A stretch of DNA of 64,000 nt from JASHPR01 sp963808705 (GCA_963808705.1 CAWEHB010000003.1:186001-250000), one strand, 5' to 3'; shown: positions 43,559 to 52,304, counted from the first letter of the stretch. Notes: a model not told the origin generated them from the sequence alone. A program made the numbers and translations.

Positions 43559-44140
43559 ATGCGCCTCCTGCTGATCGGCGCCCCCGGCGCGGGCAAGGGA
43601 ACACAGGCAGAGCGGCTGGCGAAGCGGTTCGGCCTGGCGCATATATCCAGCGGCGACCTGCTGCGCCAGCACGTCAGGGAGCAGACGTCGCTCGGTCGGA
43701 CCATCAAGTCCTACGTCGACCAGGGCGATCTGGTCTCCGACAGCGTTGTCCTGGACATGCTCCGCAAGCCCGTCGTGGCCGCGGTCGAGGCTGGCGGCTA
43801 CGTCCTCGACGGGTTCCCGCGCACCGTCGAGCAAGCGGAGGCATCCTTCCCGGTCGCTCAGGCGCTCGGGGTGGAGGTGCAGGCTGCCATACACCTTGAC
43901 GTCCCGCGCGAGGAACTGGTGCGGCGGCTGCTTTCCCGGCGCAGGGGTTCCGAGGACACCGAAGCGGTCATCGAGCACCGCCTGGAGGTGTATCTGGAAA
44001 AGACAGTGCCGTTGCTCGCGTACTACGCAGGCCGGGAATTGATGTTCGCCGTGGACGGAGCCCAGCCGCCCGATGACGTCCACGAAGAAATCGTCGCGCG
44101 CCTCCGGAAGCTGGCGGCCTTCACCACGTGGGTCACATGA
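43559..44140 (+). CDS. adk: Adenylate kinase, short-LID type
   Basis: 193 residues. P-loop GAPGAGKGTQ, NMP-binding HISSGDLLRQHVREQTSLG, QGDLVSDSVV, DGFPRTVEQAEA and the short lid LLSRRRGSEDTEAVIEHRLE. It lacks the long zinc-type LID of many adenylate kinases but all phosphoryl-transfer residues are present. It converts ATP and AMP to two ADP. The ribosome site is weak. Because it is away from the ribosomal-protein operon, where adk usually sits in actinomycetes, it may be a second copy. Confidence 0.88.
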   Translation: MRLLLIGAPGAGKGTQAERLAKRFGLAHISSGDLLRQHVREQTSLGRTIKSYVDQGDLVSDSVVLDMLRKPVVAAVEAGGYVLDGFPRTVEQAEASFPVAQALGVEVQAAIHLDVPREELVRRLLSRRRGSEDTEAVIEHRLEVYLEKTVPLLAYYAGRELMFAVDGAQPPDDVHEEIVARLRKLAAFTTWVT

Positions 44141-44156
44141 GGCCATCTCAAGACGT

Positions 44157-45404
44157 TCATGCCTCCGGCCGGGGGAGGCTCGCTAACGCGGCGTCGGGAG
44201 CGCGTTGACGCTCGGCCGGAGCGCCGGTGAGGTGCCGGACCAGCCGGGACCGGCCGGGCCGCAGCGCGATCAGCGTGGCCAGGCACGCGCCCGCCAGCAG
44301 GGCGTACGGGACGAAGTCCGACGTCACCTGGGCGATGGCGCCGCCCGCCGCCGCGGCGCCCGCCTGCCCGGCGGCCCAGGCGAGATTGCCCAGGCCGAAC
44401 GCCAGGCCCTGGTTCAGTCCCAGCCGGTCCGCGCCGGAGCTGAGCAGCGCGGTGGCCGGGGCGAACAGCGTCCCGTAGGCGGGCATGCCGACGATCAGCA
44501 GGGCGATCAGCCACGGCGCGGGCGCCAGCACCGGCGCGAGCAGGCTCACCACCACGGCCGCGGTCAGCGACAGCCGGACCGGCACCAGCTCGCCGCGGCG
44601 GTCCGACAGCCGGCCCGCCAGCGGTGACAGGCCGGTCTCGATCGCCGCAGAGGCCAGGAACGTCGCGCCGATCACCACCGCCGAGGCCCCCAGCCGGGAC
44701 AGCCGCAGCGGCGCGAGAACATCCACCACCCCGAACGCGACGCCCGCGAGGAACGTGAGCCACATGCCGGCTCCGACCCGGGGGTCACGGATCGCGGGGA
44801 AGGCCGCGCTCAGTCCCTGAGGCTCGGCGCGGGCCGGGGTCGGGACCAGGAACGCGGCCACCATGAGCGCACCGCCGGCCACCGCCGCGGCCGAGAACGC
44901 CGGGCCCGTCCCGACCTGGCTGGCCACTGCCCCGACCACGGGGCCGAACAGTGCGCCGCCCACCGCCGCGCCGATCGCGAGGCCCATCATCTCCCCGCGC
45001 CGCTCCGGCGGGGCCGCCGTGGCCAGCCAGCTGAGGCCCGCGGCCCAGGTGCACGCCCCGCCCAGCCCCTGGACGAACCGCGCGACGTCGAGCACGGCCT
45101 CCGCCGAGGACCAGCCGAAGACCAGCGTGGAGACGCTCATCAGGGCCAGCCCGAGCAGCGCGACCCGCCGGGCCCCGAGGTGCGCGGTCAGCAGGCCGCC
45201 CGGGAGCGCGCCGACCAGGGTCCCGGCCGGGTAGGCAGCGACCAGGATCCCGGCGCCTGCCTTGGTCAGGCCCGCGGCGTGCACGTAATGGGGGAGCAGC
45301 GGGGTCAGCGCGGTGAAGAACATGGTGTCGACCAGCACCAGCGCGCACACGAACCCGAGCAGCGCCCGCACCCCGCGCGGCAGCCGCTCCTGCTGCCGCG
45401 CCAT
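44157..45404 (-). CDS. MFS transporter (12-helix)
   Basis: 415 residues. Opening LVDTMFFTALTPLLPHYVHA, then VAAYPAGTLVGALPGGLLTA and LGARRVALLGLALMSV. Twelve helices with a central loop. It resembles the actinomycete multidrug group. It starts with ATG 45404 and points toward the adenylate kinase gene. No regulator neighbour, so its substrate cannot be guessed. Confidence 0.88.
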   Translation of the reverse strand: MARQQERLPRGVRALLGFVCALVLVDTMFFTALTPLLPHYVHAAGLTKAGAGILVAAYPAGTLVGALPGGLLTAHLGARRVALLGLALMSVSTLVFGWSSAEAVLDVARFVQGLGGACTWAAGLSWLATAAPPERRGEMMGLAIGAAVGGALFGPVVGAVASQVGTGPAFSAAAVAGGALMVAAFLVPTPARAEPQGLSAAFPAIRDPRVGAGMWLTFLAGVAFGVVDVLAPLRLSRLGASAVVIGATFLASAAIETGLSPLAGRLSDRRGELVPVRLSLTAAVVVSLLAPVLAPAPWLIALLIVGMPAYGTLFAPATALLSSGADRLGLNQGLAFGLGNLAWAAGQAGAAAAGGAIAQVTSDFVPYALLAGACLATLIALRPGRSRLVRHLTGAPAERQRAPDAALASLPRPEA

Positions 45405-45521
45405 GACACCACCTATCCTGCTGCGATCCGACCTACCGAGAGGTCAGCCCACAGAACGTACCTCACGGACCGAGGCCACGTCACACTCAATATGCGAGGC
45501 GGGAGGTGAAGTGAAGATCAC

Positions 45522-45640
45522 GCGCTGGCCACGGCTTCGCCGGCGTTGCTACGGCGGGTGGATGAGTTCCTCGGTCAGCCGAACCTGGACCCGGCGCTCA
45601 CCCTGGTGGTAGCCGAAGGCCGCGACGTGGTCCTGCCAAG
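45522..45640 (+). pseudogene. C-terminal fragment resembling aminopeptidase N
   Basis: The interval 45405-45876 holds no complete gene. A frame at 45522-45640 reads ALATASPALLRRVDEFLG, LDPALTLVVAEGRDVV and on, similar to the ends of PepN-type peptidases. Nothing precedes it. Confidence 0.35.
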
Positions 45641-45876
45641 GAGCCAAACCCTAGCACTTTGCCCGATGTGTCTGATAACAACTAGAATGTCAATTCCATA
45701 ACGCTGCCGCTCGTGGCCAACCGTGCACGGTGCCCACCCGGTAACGTTCTGTGAACCGCAGATGGCCTGTGGGAGAGCCCGGGCCATGACGGCCTCGTCG
45801 CTGACTCGCCGGGCCCCTTCAGCCGCGCCTCTCCAAGGCGACCACCACCCGCCAAGAGCATCGTACCGAGATCAAA

Positions 45877-46152
45877 TTACGTGTCCAGGGGCTGGCCGAA
45901 AGGCCCCCACTTCTCCCGGAAATACTCGATGATCTTGCTAGCCTGCTCATGGCTAACCTCGACGAGCTCGTAAGCGAAGTCGCCGCGCTTCCACTCCACG
46001 ATTGCTGGCGTGAACTCCCAGCTGAAGTCTCGCCGCAGGCCCTCGTCGGTGAAGCCGTCACCATCGAATTCCAGCCGCCGTACGAGTCCGTAAGGCTGCT
46101 CAACAGTCGTGTCGTCGTCGACGACCGCATAGTAGGTGATCTTGTCAGGCAT
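45877..46152 (-). CDS. Small protein, probable immunity protein to the RelA/SpoT-like toxin
   Basis: 91 residues: MPDKITYYAVVDDDTTVE, RRLEFDGDGFTDEGL, SWEFTPAIVEWKRGDFAYEL, VEVSHEQASKIIEYF. A compact alpha/beta protein. The start ATG 46152 directly follows the stop of the toxin frame (TAGATG), with GGAAGG 8 bases upstream. It belongs to a family usually found next to large toxins in actinomycetes (memory, not searched). It is intact although the toxin is broken. Confidence 0.65.
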   Translation of the reverse strand: MPDKITYYAVVDDDTTVEQPYGLVRRLEFDGDGFTDEGLRRDFSWEFTPAIVEWKRGDFAYELVEVSHEQASKIIEYFREKWGPFGQPLDT

Positions 46153-47253
46153 CTAGTGGCCCTTCCGTGCGGTAGTTCGGGAATGTCCGCGACTCCTTCT
46201 GGCACGCTGATCCAAGAAGCACACTTCCCGCTGGAACGCCATCAAGCTCCTGTCGTTCGTCATCTTGCGTCAGAGGGTTGCGCAGCCGTTCATAGGACTT
46301 CGTGGGTTACGTGCTGCTTGGCATAGAAGCTCTCTGGCGTGTGGAACTGAACTTCGAAACGCTGGCCCTCCGAGTGTGATCCAGCGGGTGTTGATCCCTT
46401 TATACTCCGGATCATCGCGCCAGTGGTTCTTGCTATAGACCATCTCGATAGTCCGCGTTCTCCAGTCGCTGCTTCACATCCCAGTATACCATCCGAATAG
46501 TTCGTCTAGACGCGAAGCAAAAGGTATAGCGGATGGCGTCATTGAGTCTGCCGCACGGTATCTCCGGTCGAAGCGTCCGGCAGTACAGTCTCCAGTTCGG
46601 TCGGCGATCTTCTCTTTGAGGCGATCATCACCCTTGCGACGGTGCTCAAGGCCTTCAAGCCAACCACCGCAACTATTCTCGCGCTCGGCTTCTCCCATGT
46701 GCTCGGTCAGCGCCTCTTCCCTTCGCCTTACCCTGATGATCTCCTCTTTGGCCTGGGCATGCTGCTCTGGGTTCAGGTACTGGTTGCCGTCTCCACGCCA
46801 GGAGTCTGCTGGATCCCGTGACCGGTCCACCGCCGCGGATACTCGCTCAGCGGGCCATCTGAGTACGTGATCTGCCCAGGCCCGCAAGAACCTGGGCACT
46901 TCGCTCCAGAAGCCTCGCTCGACTGCATCGGCCTGGCGGTCCGATTCCGTGTTCTCCTCGGGCGATGAGAGGTCACGGGCGTCGCTCTGCGGGGAACTTG
47001 GATGGCCTGGTGGGAGGCGTTCTAGGCGGTGCCGCAGGTCATCCCGCGACCAGCGTGCGGGGTGATCGTCCGCCGCTAAGCGGTCGGCTGGTCTCGTCTC
47101 ATCGAAGCGTTCCGGCCTTAACTGTCTCGGCGTGTCGGGCGCGTCCGGCTGGCCTGGCCAGTCACGCGATCCCGGCACGGTCGGCTCCCTTCGCAGCGTC
47201 CCCTGTAACGCCGCCCCATCGTAGACAACATCCGGAATCCGGCGTAAGGGCAT
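46153..47253 (-). pseudogene. Decayed toxin gene with a RelA/SpoT-like domain
   Basis: ATG 47253 starts a Pro/Arg-rich frame that runs to 46474 and reaches a helical toxin segment (EEALTEHMGEAERENS, LEHRRKGDDRLKEKIAD). After that the domain continues in other frames: NDAIRYTFCFASRRT near 46520-46543, VYSKNHWRDDPEYKGIN near 46381-46441, QRFEVQFHT near 46338-46364, YAKQHVTHE, SYERLRNPLTQDD, and a tail SWISVPEGVADIP. Those pieces match the pattern of actinomycete RelA/SpoT-like toxin domains that make alarmone nucleotides. At least four frame changes and a stop are needed, so the gene is inactive. Confidence 0.65.
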
Positions 47254-47332
47254 GCATCCGACTGTCCGGACACGGAGCGGGCGCCGCGGGCCCGCCGTCC
47301 TACCATTGGCCGGACCCTGGGGAGGTGCCCGC

Positions 47333-47804
47333 GTGACTCGCGAGGAGTTGCTCCATCTGCTGGCGCGCCTGCGGCAGGCACGGGTGGGGGAGATCCGGGT
47401 GCCGCACAAGCCACTGCTGTTGCTGTGGCTGTTCGGCAGGCTTGCCACCACCGGCAGCAGCATGGCCACCTACGAGCAGGCGGAAGAGCCGGTAAGCCGG
47501 AATCGAGGCGGCGCACGTGCGCTGGCACAGCCAGAACGGGCCGGACGAGGTAGCCAACGCGCTCGCGCTATGCGCGCTGCACCATACCCTGCTTGACCTG
47601 GGCGTTCTAGGGATCACCGACGACCGGCGCATCCGCGTCTCGCCGTTGTACGTCGCCCGCAGCGACGCGGGCCGGGCGGTCGACGCGCTGGCGGGGCAGC
47701 CGTTGCTGGCATCGCGGCCGGGGCAGCCCGTGGTCGACATCGCATACATCACCTGGCACGAGATCCAGGTCTTCAAAGGCGGCCGCGAACGTGCCTCAGC
47801 GTGA
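47333..47804 (+). pseudogene. HNH restriction-endonuclease gene with the middle deleted
   Basis: GTG 47333 (GGGGAGG 8 bases upstream) gives EELLHLLARLRQARVGEIRV, PHKPLLLLWLFGRLATTGSS and YEQAEEPVS, the N-terminus of the SprMcrA-like HNH family, which cleaves phosphorothioated or methylated DNA. About 47497-47502 the sense shifts frame to IEAAHVRWHSQNGPDEVAN, LALCALHHTLLDLG and the C-terminus. The central CxxC and most of the binding region are gone. Confidence 0.7.
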
Positions 47805-47903
47805 CCCCGACGCTGACCGCGGTGCGCTGGCCTGAGCGGCGGTCCGGTCCGGCAGGTCCGAGGACGTCCGGTCCGGCAGGGCACCTGATGGGCGGCCACC
47901 GCG

Positions 47904-48248
47904 TCAAGCTAACACCTGGGTTGGTAAACCGGTAATGGCCATCGCCCCCGCCACCACCGCGACGGCGAGCAGGACCCCGAACACCAGGCTCGCTACCTGC
48001 CAGAACAGCAACCGCCGCGGCCGGCCAGCGGAAGGGTGCGCCCGGTCCCGGAGCCGATGCCGCCGGTGACGCCCCGGGCGGCGGGCGGCCCGCCGCGTGC
48101 CTTCCCGGGTCTTCTCGAGCTCCGGCATGTTCTCGCCCGCGGTCAGCCGGGTGAAGGTGGCCAGCAGTGAGGCCAGTTCTGGGTCGGAAACGGAGAGATT
48201 GTCCCCGATGGCGTTCAGTGCCTGCTGCTCCTGCGCGCTGAGGCTCAT
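47904..48248 (-). CDS. DUF3040 family membrane protein
   Basis: 114 residues from ATG 48248 (GGAGG 7 bases upstream). Start MSLSAQEQQALNAIGDNL and SDPELASLLATFTRLTAG define the family, followed by a basic stretch and one C-terminal membrane helix. Function is unknown; typical members have two helices. The operator-like site at 48366-48380 lies 118 bases upstream. Confidence 0.83.
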   Translation of the reverse strand: MSLSAQEQQALNAIGDNLSVSDPELASLLATFTRLTAGENMPELEKTREGTRRAARRPGRHRRHRLRDRAHPSAGRPRRLLFWQVASLVFGVLLAVAVVAGAMAITGLPTQVLA

Positions 48249-48365
48249 GACCGCCACCTCCATCACCGTGCCGCGGCTCCGAGTCCTCCGGAGGCTATCG
48301 CCACGCAGGGGCTCGCGATCCGGCGGTCCCGGGCATGCTGGGCACAGCCACTCCCAAGACTTGTT

Positions 48366-48380
48366 TATCGTAGCACGATA
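48366..48380. promoter_or_regulatory. TATCGT-AGC-ACGATA palindrome
   Basis: 6-3-6 palindrome in AT-rich surroundings (TTTATCGT...ACGATATAAA), 118 bases before DUF3040. The same motif occurs at the MarR gene (51674) and twice after it. Confidence 0.65.
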
Positions 48381-48484
48381 TAAATCAGGCCAAATCATCC
48401 GCTAAAGATCTTAATGGTGGAAGTTACGAGCTCTGCTGACGGTCGGCGTGCCGTGCGGTGCCCCGGATCGCCTTCTATGGCTGA

Positions 48485-49165
48485 TCAGGACTCCAGATAG
48501 CGCAGCACGGCCAGCACCCGGCGGTGATCGGCGTCCGACGGCGGCAGGCCGAGTTTGCTGAAGATGTTCCCGACGTGCTTTTCCACGGCCCGCTCGGAGA
48601 TCACGAGAGTCCCGGCGATCGCGCCGTTGGAGCGGCCCTGCGCCATCAGGCCGAGCACATCGCGCTCTCTGGCCGTGAGGGAGCCGAGCCCGTCGGTGCG
48701 GCGGCTGGCGCCCAGGAGTTGGGTAACCACCTCTGGGTCGAGGGCGGTGCCGCCCGCCGCCACCCGGCTCAGCGCCTCGACGAACTCGCCGACGTCGGCG
48801 ACCCGGTCCTTGAGCAGGTACCCGACACCCGCCGCACCGCCGCCAGAAACCGCGCCGAGCAGGTCGGCCGCATAGCGGGTCTCGATGTACTGGGAGAACA
48901 CCAGCACCCCGGTCTTGGGGTGGTCGCGGCGGATGGCGATCGCCGCGCGCAGGCCCTCGTCGGTGTAGCCGGGCGGCATCCGCACGTCCACCACGGTGAC
49001 GTCCGGCTGGTGCTCGTCCACCGCAGCCAGCAGGTCCTCGGCGTTCCCGACGGCGGCGACCACCTGGTGCCCGCGGTCGGCCATGATCTCGGCCAGGCCC
49101 GCCCGGACCACGGCCGAGTCCTCGGCGATCACAATCCGCATGGGTCTGCGCTCCGGCTCGGTCAC
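48485..49165 (-). CDS. NarL/FixJ-type response regulator
   Basis: 226 residues. Receiver with AEDSAVVRAGLAEIM and the phosphorylated Asp60 in VTVVDVRMPPG, then a LuxR HTH with GSLTARERDVLGLMAQGRSN and GAIAGTLVISERAVEKHVGN. GTG 49165 overlaps the kinase stop as GTGA; ATG 49141 is an alternative. With the histidine kinase upstream it forms a two-component system. Confidence 0.93.
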   Translation of the reverse strand: MTEPERRPMRIVIAEDSAVVRAGLAEIMADRGHQVVAAVGNAEDLLAAVDEHQPDVTVVDVRMPPGYTDEGLRAAIAIRRDHPKTGVLVFSQYIETRYAADLLGAVSGGGAAGVGYLLKDRVADVGEFVEALSRVAAGGTALDPEVVTQLLGASRRTDGLGSLTARERDVLGLMAQGRSNGAIAGTLVISERAVEKHVGNIFSKLGLPPSDADHRRVLAVLRYLES

Positions 49166-50631
49166 GCGTGCGACGGCAGCTCAACGGTGACCATGGTGGG
49201 CCCGCGGGGTGGGCTGCTGACCTGCAGCGTGCCGTCCACGGTCCGGACGCGCTCGGCGAGCCCGGCCAGGCCGCCGCGGTCCTCGATGCGGGCGCCGCCG
49301 GAGCCATCATCGCTGACCCGCACCCGCAGTAGCCCGGGTACGTGCACCACCTCCAGCGTGGCATGCCGGGCGCCGCTGTGCTTGACCACGTTGGTGAGCA
49401 ACTCGGCCGCGCAGAAGTAGGCGATGGTCTCGATTGCCGCCGACGGGCGCTCGGGCAGGTCGATGACCAGCTCGACGGGCACGTCGCTGCGCGCGGCCAG
49501 GGTGGCCAGCGCGGTGCCGAGGCCCTGGTCCAGCACCGGCGGGTGGATGCCGCGGGCCAGGTCGCGCAGCTCGATGATGGCCTCCTTGGCGCTGCGGTGC
49601 GCAGCGTCGACCAGCTCCAGGGCCCGCTCCATGTCGGACTGTGCGGTCCCGGTGACCGTGCCGCCGAGCTTCTCCCGGGCCAGGCCCAGCTTCATGGCGA
49701 CGGCGACCATCTGCGCCTGCGCCCCGTCGTGCAGATCCCGCTCGATCCGGCGCAGCCTCGCGGCCGAGTCGTCCACCGCCTGGGCCCGGGTCTGCTCCAG
49801 CTCACGCACCCGGTGCCCCAGCGGCGGCCCGAGCAGCCTGGCGATCAGCTTCGCGTCCGCGGCGTTGCACCCCTTCAGCCACCACGGGCAATACAGCAGC
49901 GCGGCCACGCCCACCGGAACCAGGGCGAAGGAGACAGCCAGGGAATGCACCGCCCCGGCCACCAGCAAGGGGTCTGGCTTCCACCACGCCAGCCACCCAG
50001 GTATGTGGATCACCACTCCGTTGACGTGCAGGATCTCCCACCAGATCGGAAAGGTCAGATAGGGAAGCCCCCAAACCAGCAGGTAGATCACGATGATCGC
50101 GCCGCACACCGCGAGCAGTAGCTTGAGCAGCAGGTAGCCACAGGCCCGCCAGCCGACGGGATCGGTGAGGACCGCCCGGGCCCGGCCGAAGGCGCCAGGC
50201 GGCGGACGCAGTGGCGGCGGCGGCGTGACCTGGAGCCCCAGCAGCCGGCCGGCCAGACGGCGGTGGACCGCGCCGAGCCGCCGGGCACCCAGCAAGGCCA
50301 CCATCAGCAGCGGCACCCCGACCAGCATGCCAGCGAAACTGAGCGACATCCCCAAGCCGACGGTGAAGGCGACCACGATGAACACAAAGCAGGGAATCGC
50401 GAGCAGCAGCCCGAGGACCGCGTACTCGACCTGCCGCCAGGTATCCCGGGTGAACGGAGCCCGCAGCAGCTTCCGCGTGGTCTGCTGGAACCAGATCCGG
50501 TCGTGAGGGGGCCGGGGCGGGCGCACGGAAGGTGCGACGGGAGGCATGAAGGTGCTGCGCCACGCATCGTCGGACGCCGATGGCACTGCTGAGCTGCCCT
50601 GCTGGCCGGTCACCGGGTTGGCGCTGTCCAT
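49162..50631 (-). CDS. HisKA_3 sensor histidine kinase
   Basis: 489 residues. An N-terminal Pro-rich tail is followed by four to six membrane helices in a sensor region (about residues 70-250), then the dimerisation box RRIERDLHDGAQAQMVAVAM with His near 301 and an ATPase domain with ELLTNVVKHSGA and DDGSGGARIEDRGGLAGLAE. It phosphorylates the regulator encoded downstream. The signal is unknown; the sensor part resembles the NarL-partner kinases of actinomycetes. Confidence 0.93.
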   Translation of the reverse strand: MDSANPVTGQQGSSAVPSASDDAWRSTFMPPVAPSVRPPRPPHDRIWFQQTTRKLLRAPFTRDTWRQVEYAVLGLLLAIPCFVFIVVAFTVGLGMSLSFAGMLVGVPLLMVALLGARRLGAVHRRLAGRLLGLQVTPPPPLRPPPGAFGRARAVLTDPVGWRACGYLLLKLLLAVCGAIIVIYLLVWGLPYLTFPIWWEILHVNGVVIHIPGWLAWWKPDPLLVAGAVHSLAVSFALVPVGVAALLYCPWWLKGCNAADAKLIARLLGPPLGHRVRELEQTRAQAVDDSAARLRRIERDLHDGAQAQMVAVAMKLGLAREKLGGTVTGTAQSDMERALELVDAAHRSAKEAIIELRDLARGIHPPVLDQGLGTALATLAARSDVPVELVIDLPERPSAAIETIAYFCAAELLTNVVKHSGARHATLEVVHVPGLLRVRVSDDGSGGARIEDRGGLAGLAERVRTVDGTLQVSSPPRGPTMVTVELPSHA

Positions 50632-50694
50632 GACGGAACTCTCCGCTTCTGCTCTTTAGTATCTGCCCGGACCGCGCGTACCGCGAGCGGTCAT

Positions 50695-50826
50695 ATCTCG
50701 ATGCTCGCGGCACGTCGGCGCAAGATCGATAGGGCAGGCACCCGAACCTGGGACCGTGCTAGCCGTACCGCAGGCTCGGGTGGCCGCACGGTGGATCTCC
50801 TGCCCGCGCGCGGCGAGCATCGAGAT
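50695..50826. repeat. 132-bp imperfect palindrome
   Basis: Bases 50695-50760 and the reverse complement of 50761-50826 align without gaps about the central GCTAGC, with about 46 of 66 positions matching. The outer 14 bases (ATCTCGATGCTCGC) are identical. It lies between the divergent histidine kinase and the small membrane protein. It could be a folded RNA, a MITE relic or an old inverted duplication. Confidence 0.85.
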
Positions 50827-50873
50827 GTAGGTGACCGGAGTGGCCGGCACCGCAGGTCACAGGAGGCATCCCG

Positions 50874-51146
50874 ATGCACGCACCGACTGACAACCTGACC
50901 CCCTCACGATCCGTCCTGGTGAGACTTCCGTTCTGGTCACGGCTATACCGCCACCCCCGTGTCGGGATGGCTGTGTTCTTTACCTCTGGGAGCTGGAACC
51001 TCTTCCTCGGCATCCTGATGCTCTCTTACGGCTACTGGCTGGGACTGCTGCCGCTGGTTTCGTCGGCGGTGCTCTTCTGGGCCGGCACCAGTGCGTACCG
51101 GATCACCCAGAGCCAGCCTGCAGCATCCCTCGCAGGTGCGCCCTGA
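50874..51146 (+). CDS. Small two-helix membrane protein
   Basis: 90 residues, ATG 50874 with AGGAGG 7 bases upstream. Soluble start (SVLVRLPFWSRLYRHPRVG), then two membrane helices (MAVFFTSGSWNLFLGILMLS and LGLLPLVSSAVLFWAGTSAY) in a hairpin. Unknown function; divergent from the histidine kinase gene. Confidence 0.7.
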   Translation: MHAPTDNLTPSRSVLVRLPFWSRLYRHPRVGMAVFFTSGSWNLFLGILMLSYGYWLGLLPLVSSAVLFWAGTSAYRITQSQPAASLAGAP

Positions 51147-51220
51147 GTCGTTGGTTCGTCGCCAGCGGGTACCACCCGCCGAGCGGCGGCACTTCCCGGG
51201 CCGCGGCGGGGAGGGATTGT

Positions 51221-51495
51221 TTAGGGCCGGTCCTTGATGCCGACCCCGCACAGGTGCCAGCCGACCCCGCGATCGTCGAGGGCAGCAGGTGGCGGCTCTC
51301 CACGGCAGAGTCGGCACCGTCCGGGACGCCCAGCGCCCGTACCATCGCATTGGCCGCCTCGGACGCCTCCCGGTCGACCACAAAGTTGTCCTTGCCGCCG
51401 AGCTGATAATTCCAGATGCGGGCCGTGTTGGGATAACGGGCGCCGATCGGATCCTCGGAGTCCGGCCTGGAAGCCGCCGGCGGTTCGGCTGACAT
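51221..51495 (-). pseudogene. DUF574 methyltransferase gene with the middle deleted
   Basis: ATG 51495 opens a typical start (MSAEPPAASRP, ARIWNYQLGGKDNFVVDREA) as in the intact protein at 32267. The C-terminus (GWHLCGVGIKDRP) follows shortly in another frame. The SAM-binding region, some 170 residues, is missing. Join near 51290. Confidence 0.65.
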
Positions 51496-51673
51496 CAGGC
51501 ATCGTCCTCCGTGCGTCAAAGGGGCACCTCCGATGATAGGGGAATCTGGCCGTCGCGGGCCGTGCGCAAGGCGGCCCAGGACGATCACGTGCCATCCGGC
51601 TCCGAATGCTGCAGGCCGGGTGCGGGTAGCCGCCCGGCACATGTGGTCCCCGGCAGCGGGGGTCGGCATGGTT

Positions 51674-51688
51674 TATCGTGGGACGATA
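51674..51688. promoter_or_regulatory. TATCGT-GGG-ACGATA palindrome before the MarR gene
   Basis: Same 6-3-6 palindrome as at 48366, flanked by TT on the left and TAA on the right. Lies 173 bases before the MarR start and probably marks its promoter. Confidence 0.65.
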
Positions 51689-51735
51689 TAACAGGACTGC
51701 AGGCTGCTCCTGGTCGCCGGGCGTTGCGTGCCGAC

Positions 51736-51830
51736 GCGGAGCGGGCCGGGCCCGTGCCCGGTCAGCGGCGGAGCGGGCCGGGCCCGTGCCCGGTCAGCGG
51801 CGGAGCGGGCCGGCCCGTGCCCGGTCAGCG
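51736..51830 (+). repeat. 32-bp tandem repeat, three copies
   Basis: Units begin GCGGAGCGGGCCGG at 51736, 51768 and 51800. The third has one base fewer. Between the palindromic site and the MarR start, it would form part of the leader. Confidence 0.9.
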
Positions 51831-51861
51831 GCTGACCGGGCCTGTGAGCGGAGGACAGAGC

Positions 51862-52269
51862 ATGCCGCAGCAAACCCGCGCGGACTTCGAGCACCTGCTG
51901 GCGTTCCGCAGCAGCCTGCGCAGGTTCCAGCGCTGGAGCGAGGATCAGGCCCGCCGGGCTGGGCTGACCCACGTCCAGCATCAGCTCCTGGTCGCGGTCA
52001 AGGGCCATCCCGCGGCCGAGCCGCCGACGGTGCGAGACCTCGCGGGCTACCTGCTGCTGCGGCATCACAGCACGGTGGAGCTGGTCGACCGCGCGGAGGC
52101 GGCCGGCTTCGTGCAGCGGATGCCCGATTCCGGTGACGGCCGGCTCGTCCGGGTCCGGCTGACCGACCGGGGCGAGCGAATCCTGAACGAGCTGACTCCG
52201 GCCCACCTGGTAGAGCTGCACAGCCTGGCCGCGGTCCTGGACGAGCTGGTGGCCGGGGCAGGAGCCTGA
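51862..52269 (+). CDS. MarR-family regulator
   Basis: 135 residues from ATG 51862 (GGAGG 8 bases upstream). The winged-helix is clear: GLTHVQHQLLVAVKGH, VRDLAGYLLLRHHSTVELVD and RMPDSGDGRLVRVRLTDRGE. Four 6-3-6 palindromes with TATCGT-N3-ACGATA occur in this part of the window: at its promoter, before DUF3040 and twice just downstream. They are likely its operators. Confidence 0.9.
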   Translation: MPQQTRADFEHLLAFRSSLRRFQRWSEDQARRAGLTHVQHQLLVAVKGHPAAEPPTVRDLAGYLLLRHHSTVELVDRAEAAGFVQRMPDSGDGRLVRVRLTDRGERILNELTPAHLVELHSLAAVLDELVAGAGA

Positions 52270-52289
52270 CACCTCTAGCTCCATTAGTT

Positions 52290-52304
52290 TATCGTGTAAC
52301 GATA
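52290..52304. promoter_or_regulatory. TATCGT-GTA-ACGATA palindrome after the MarR gene
   Basis: Perfect 6-3-6 match to the MarR site motif. Lies 20 bases past the MarR stop and about 200 bases before the small Pro-rich frame at 52502. Confidence 0.65.
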
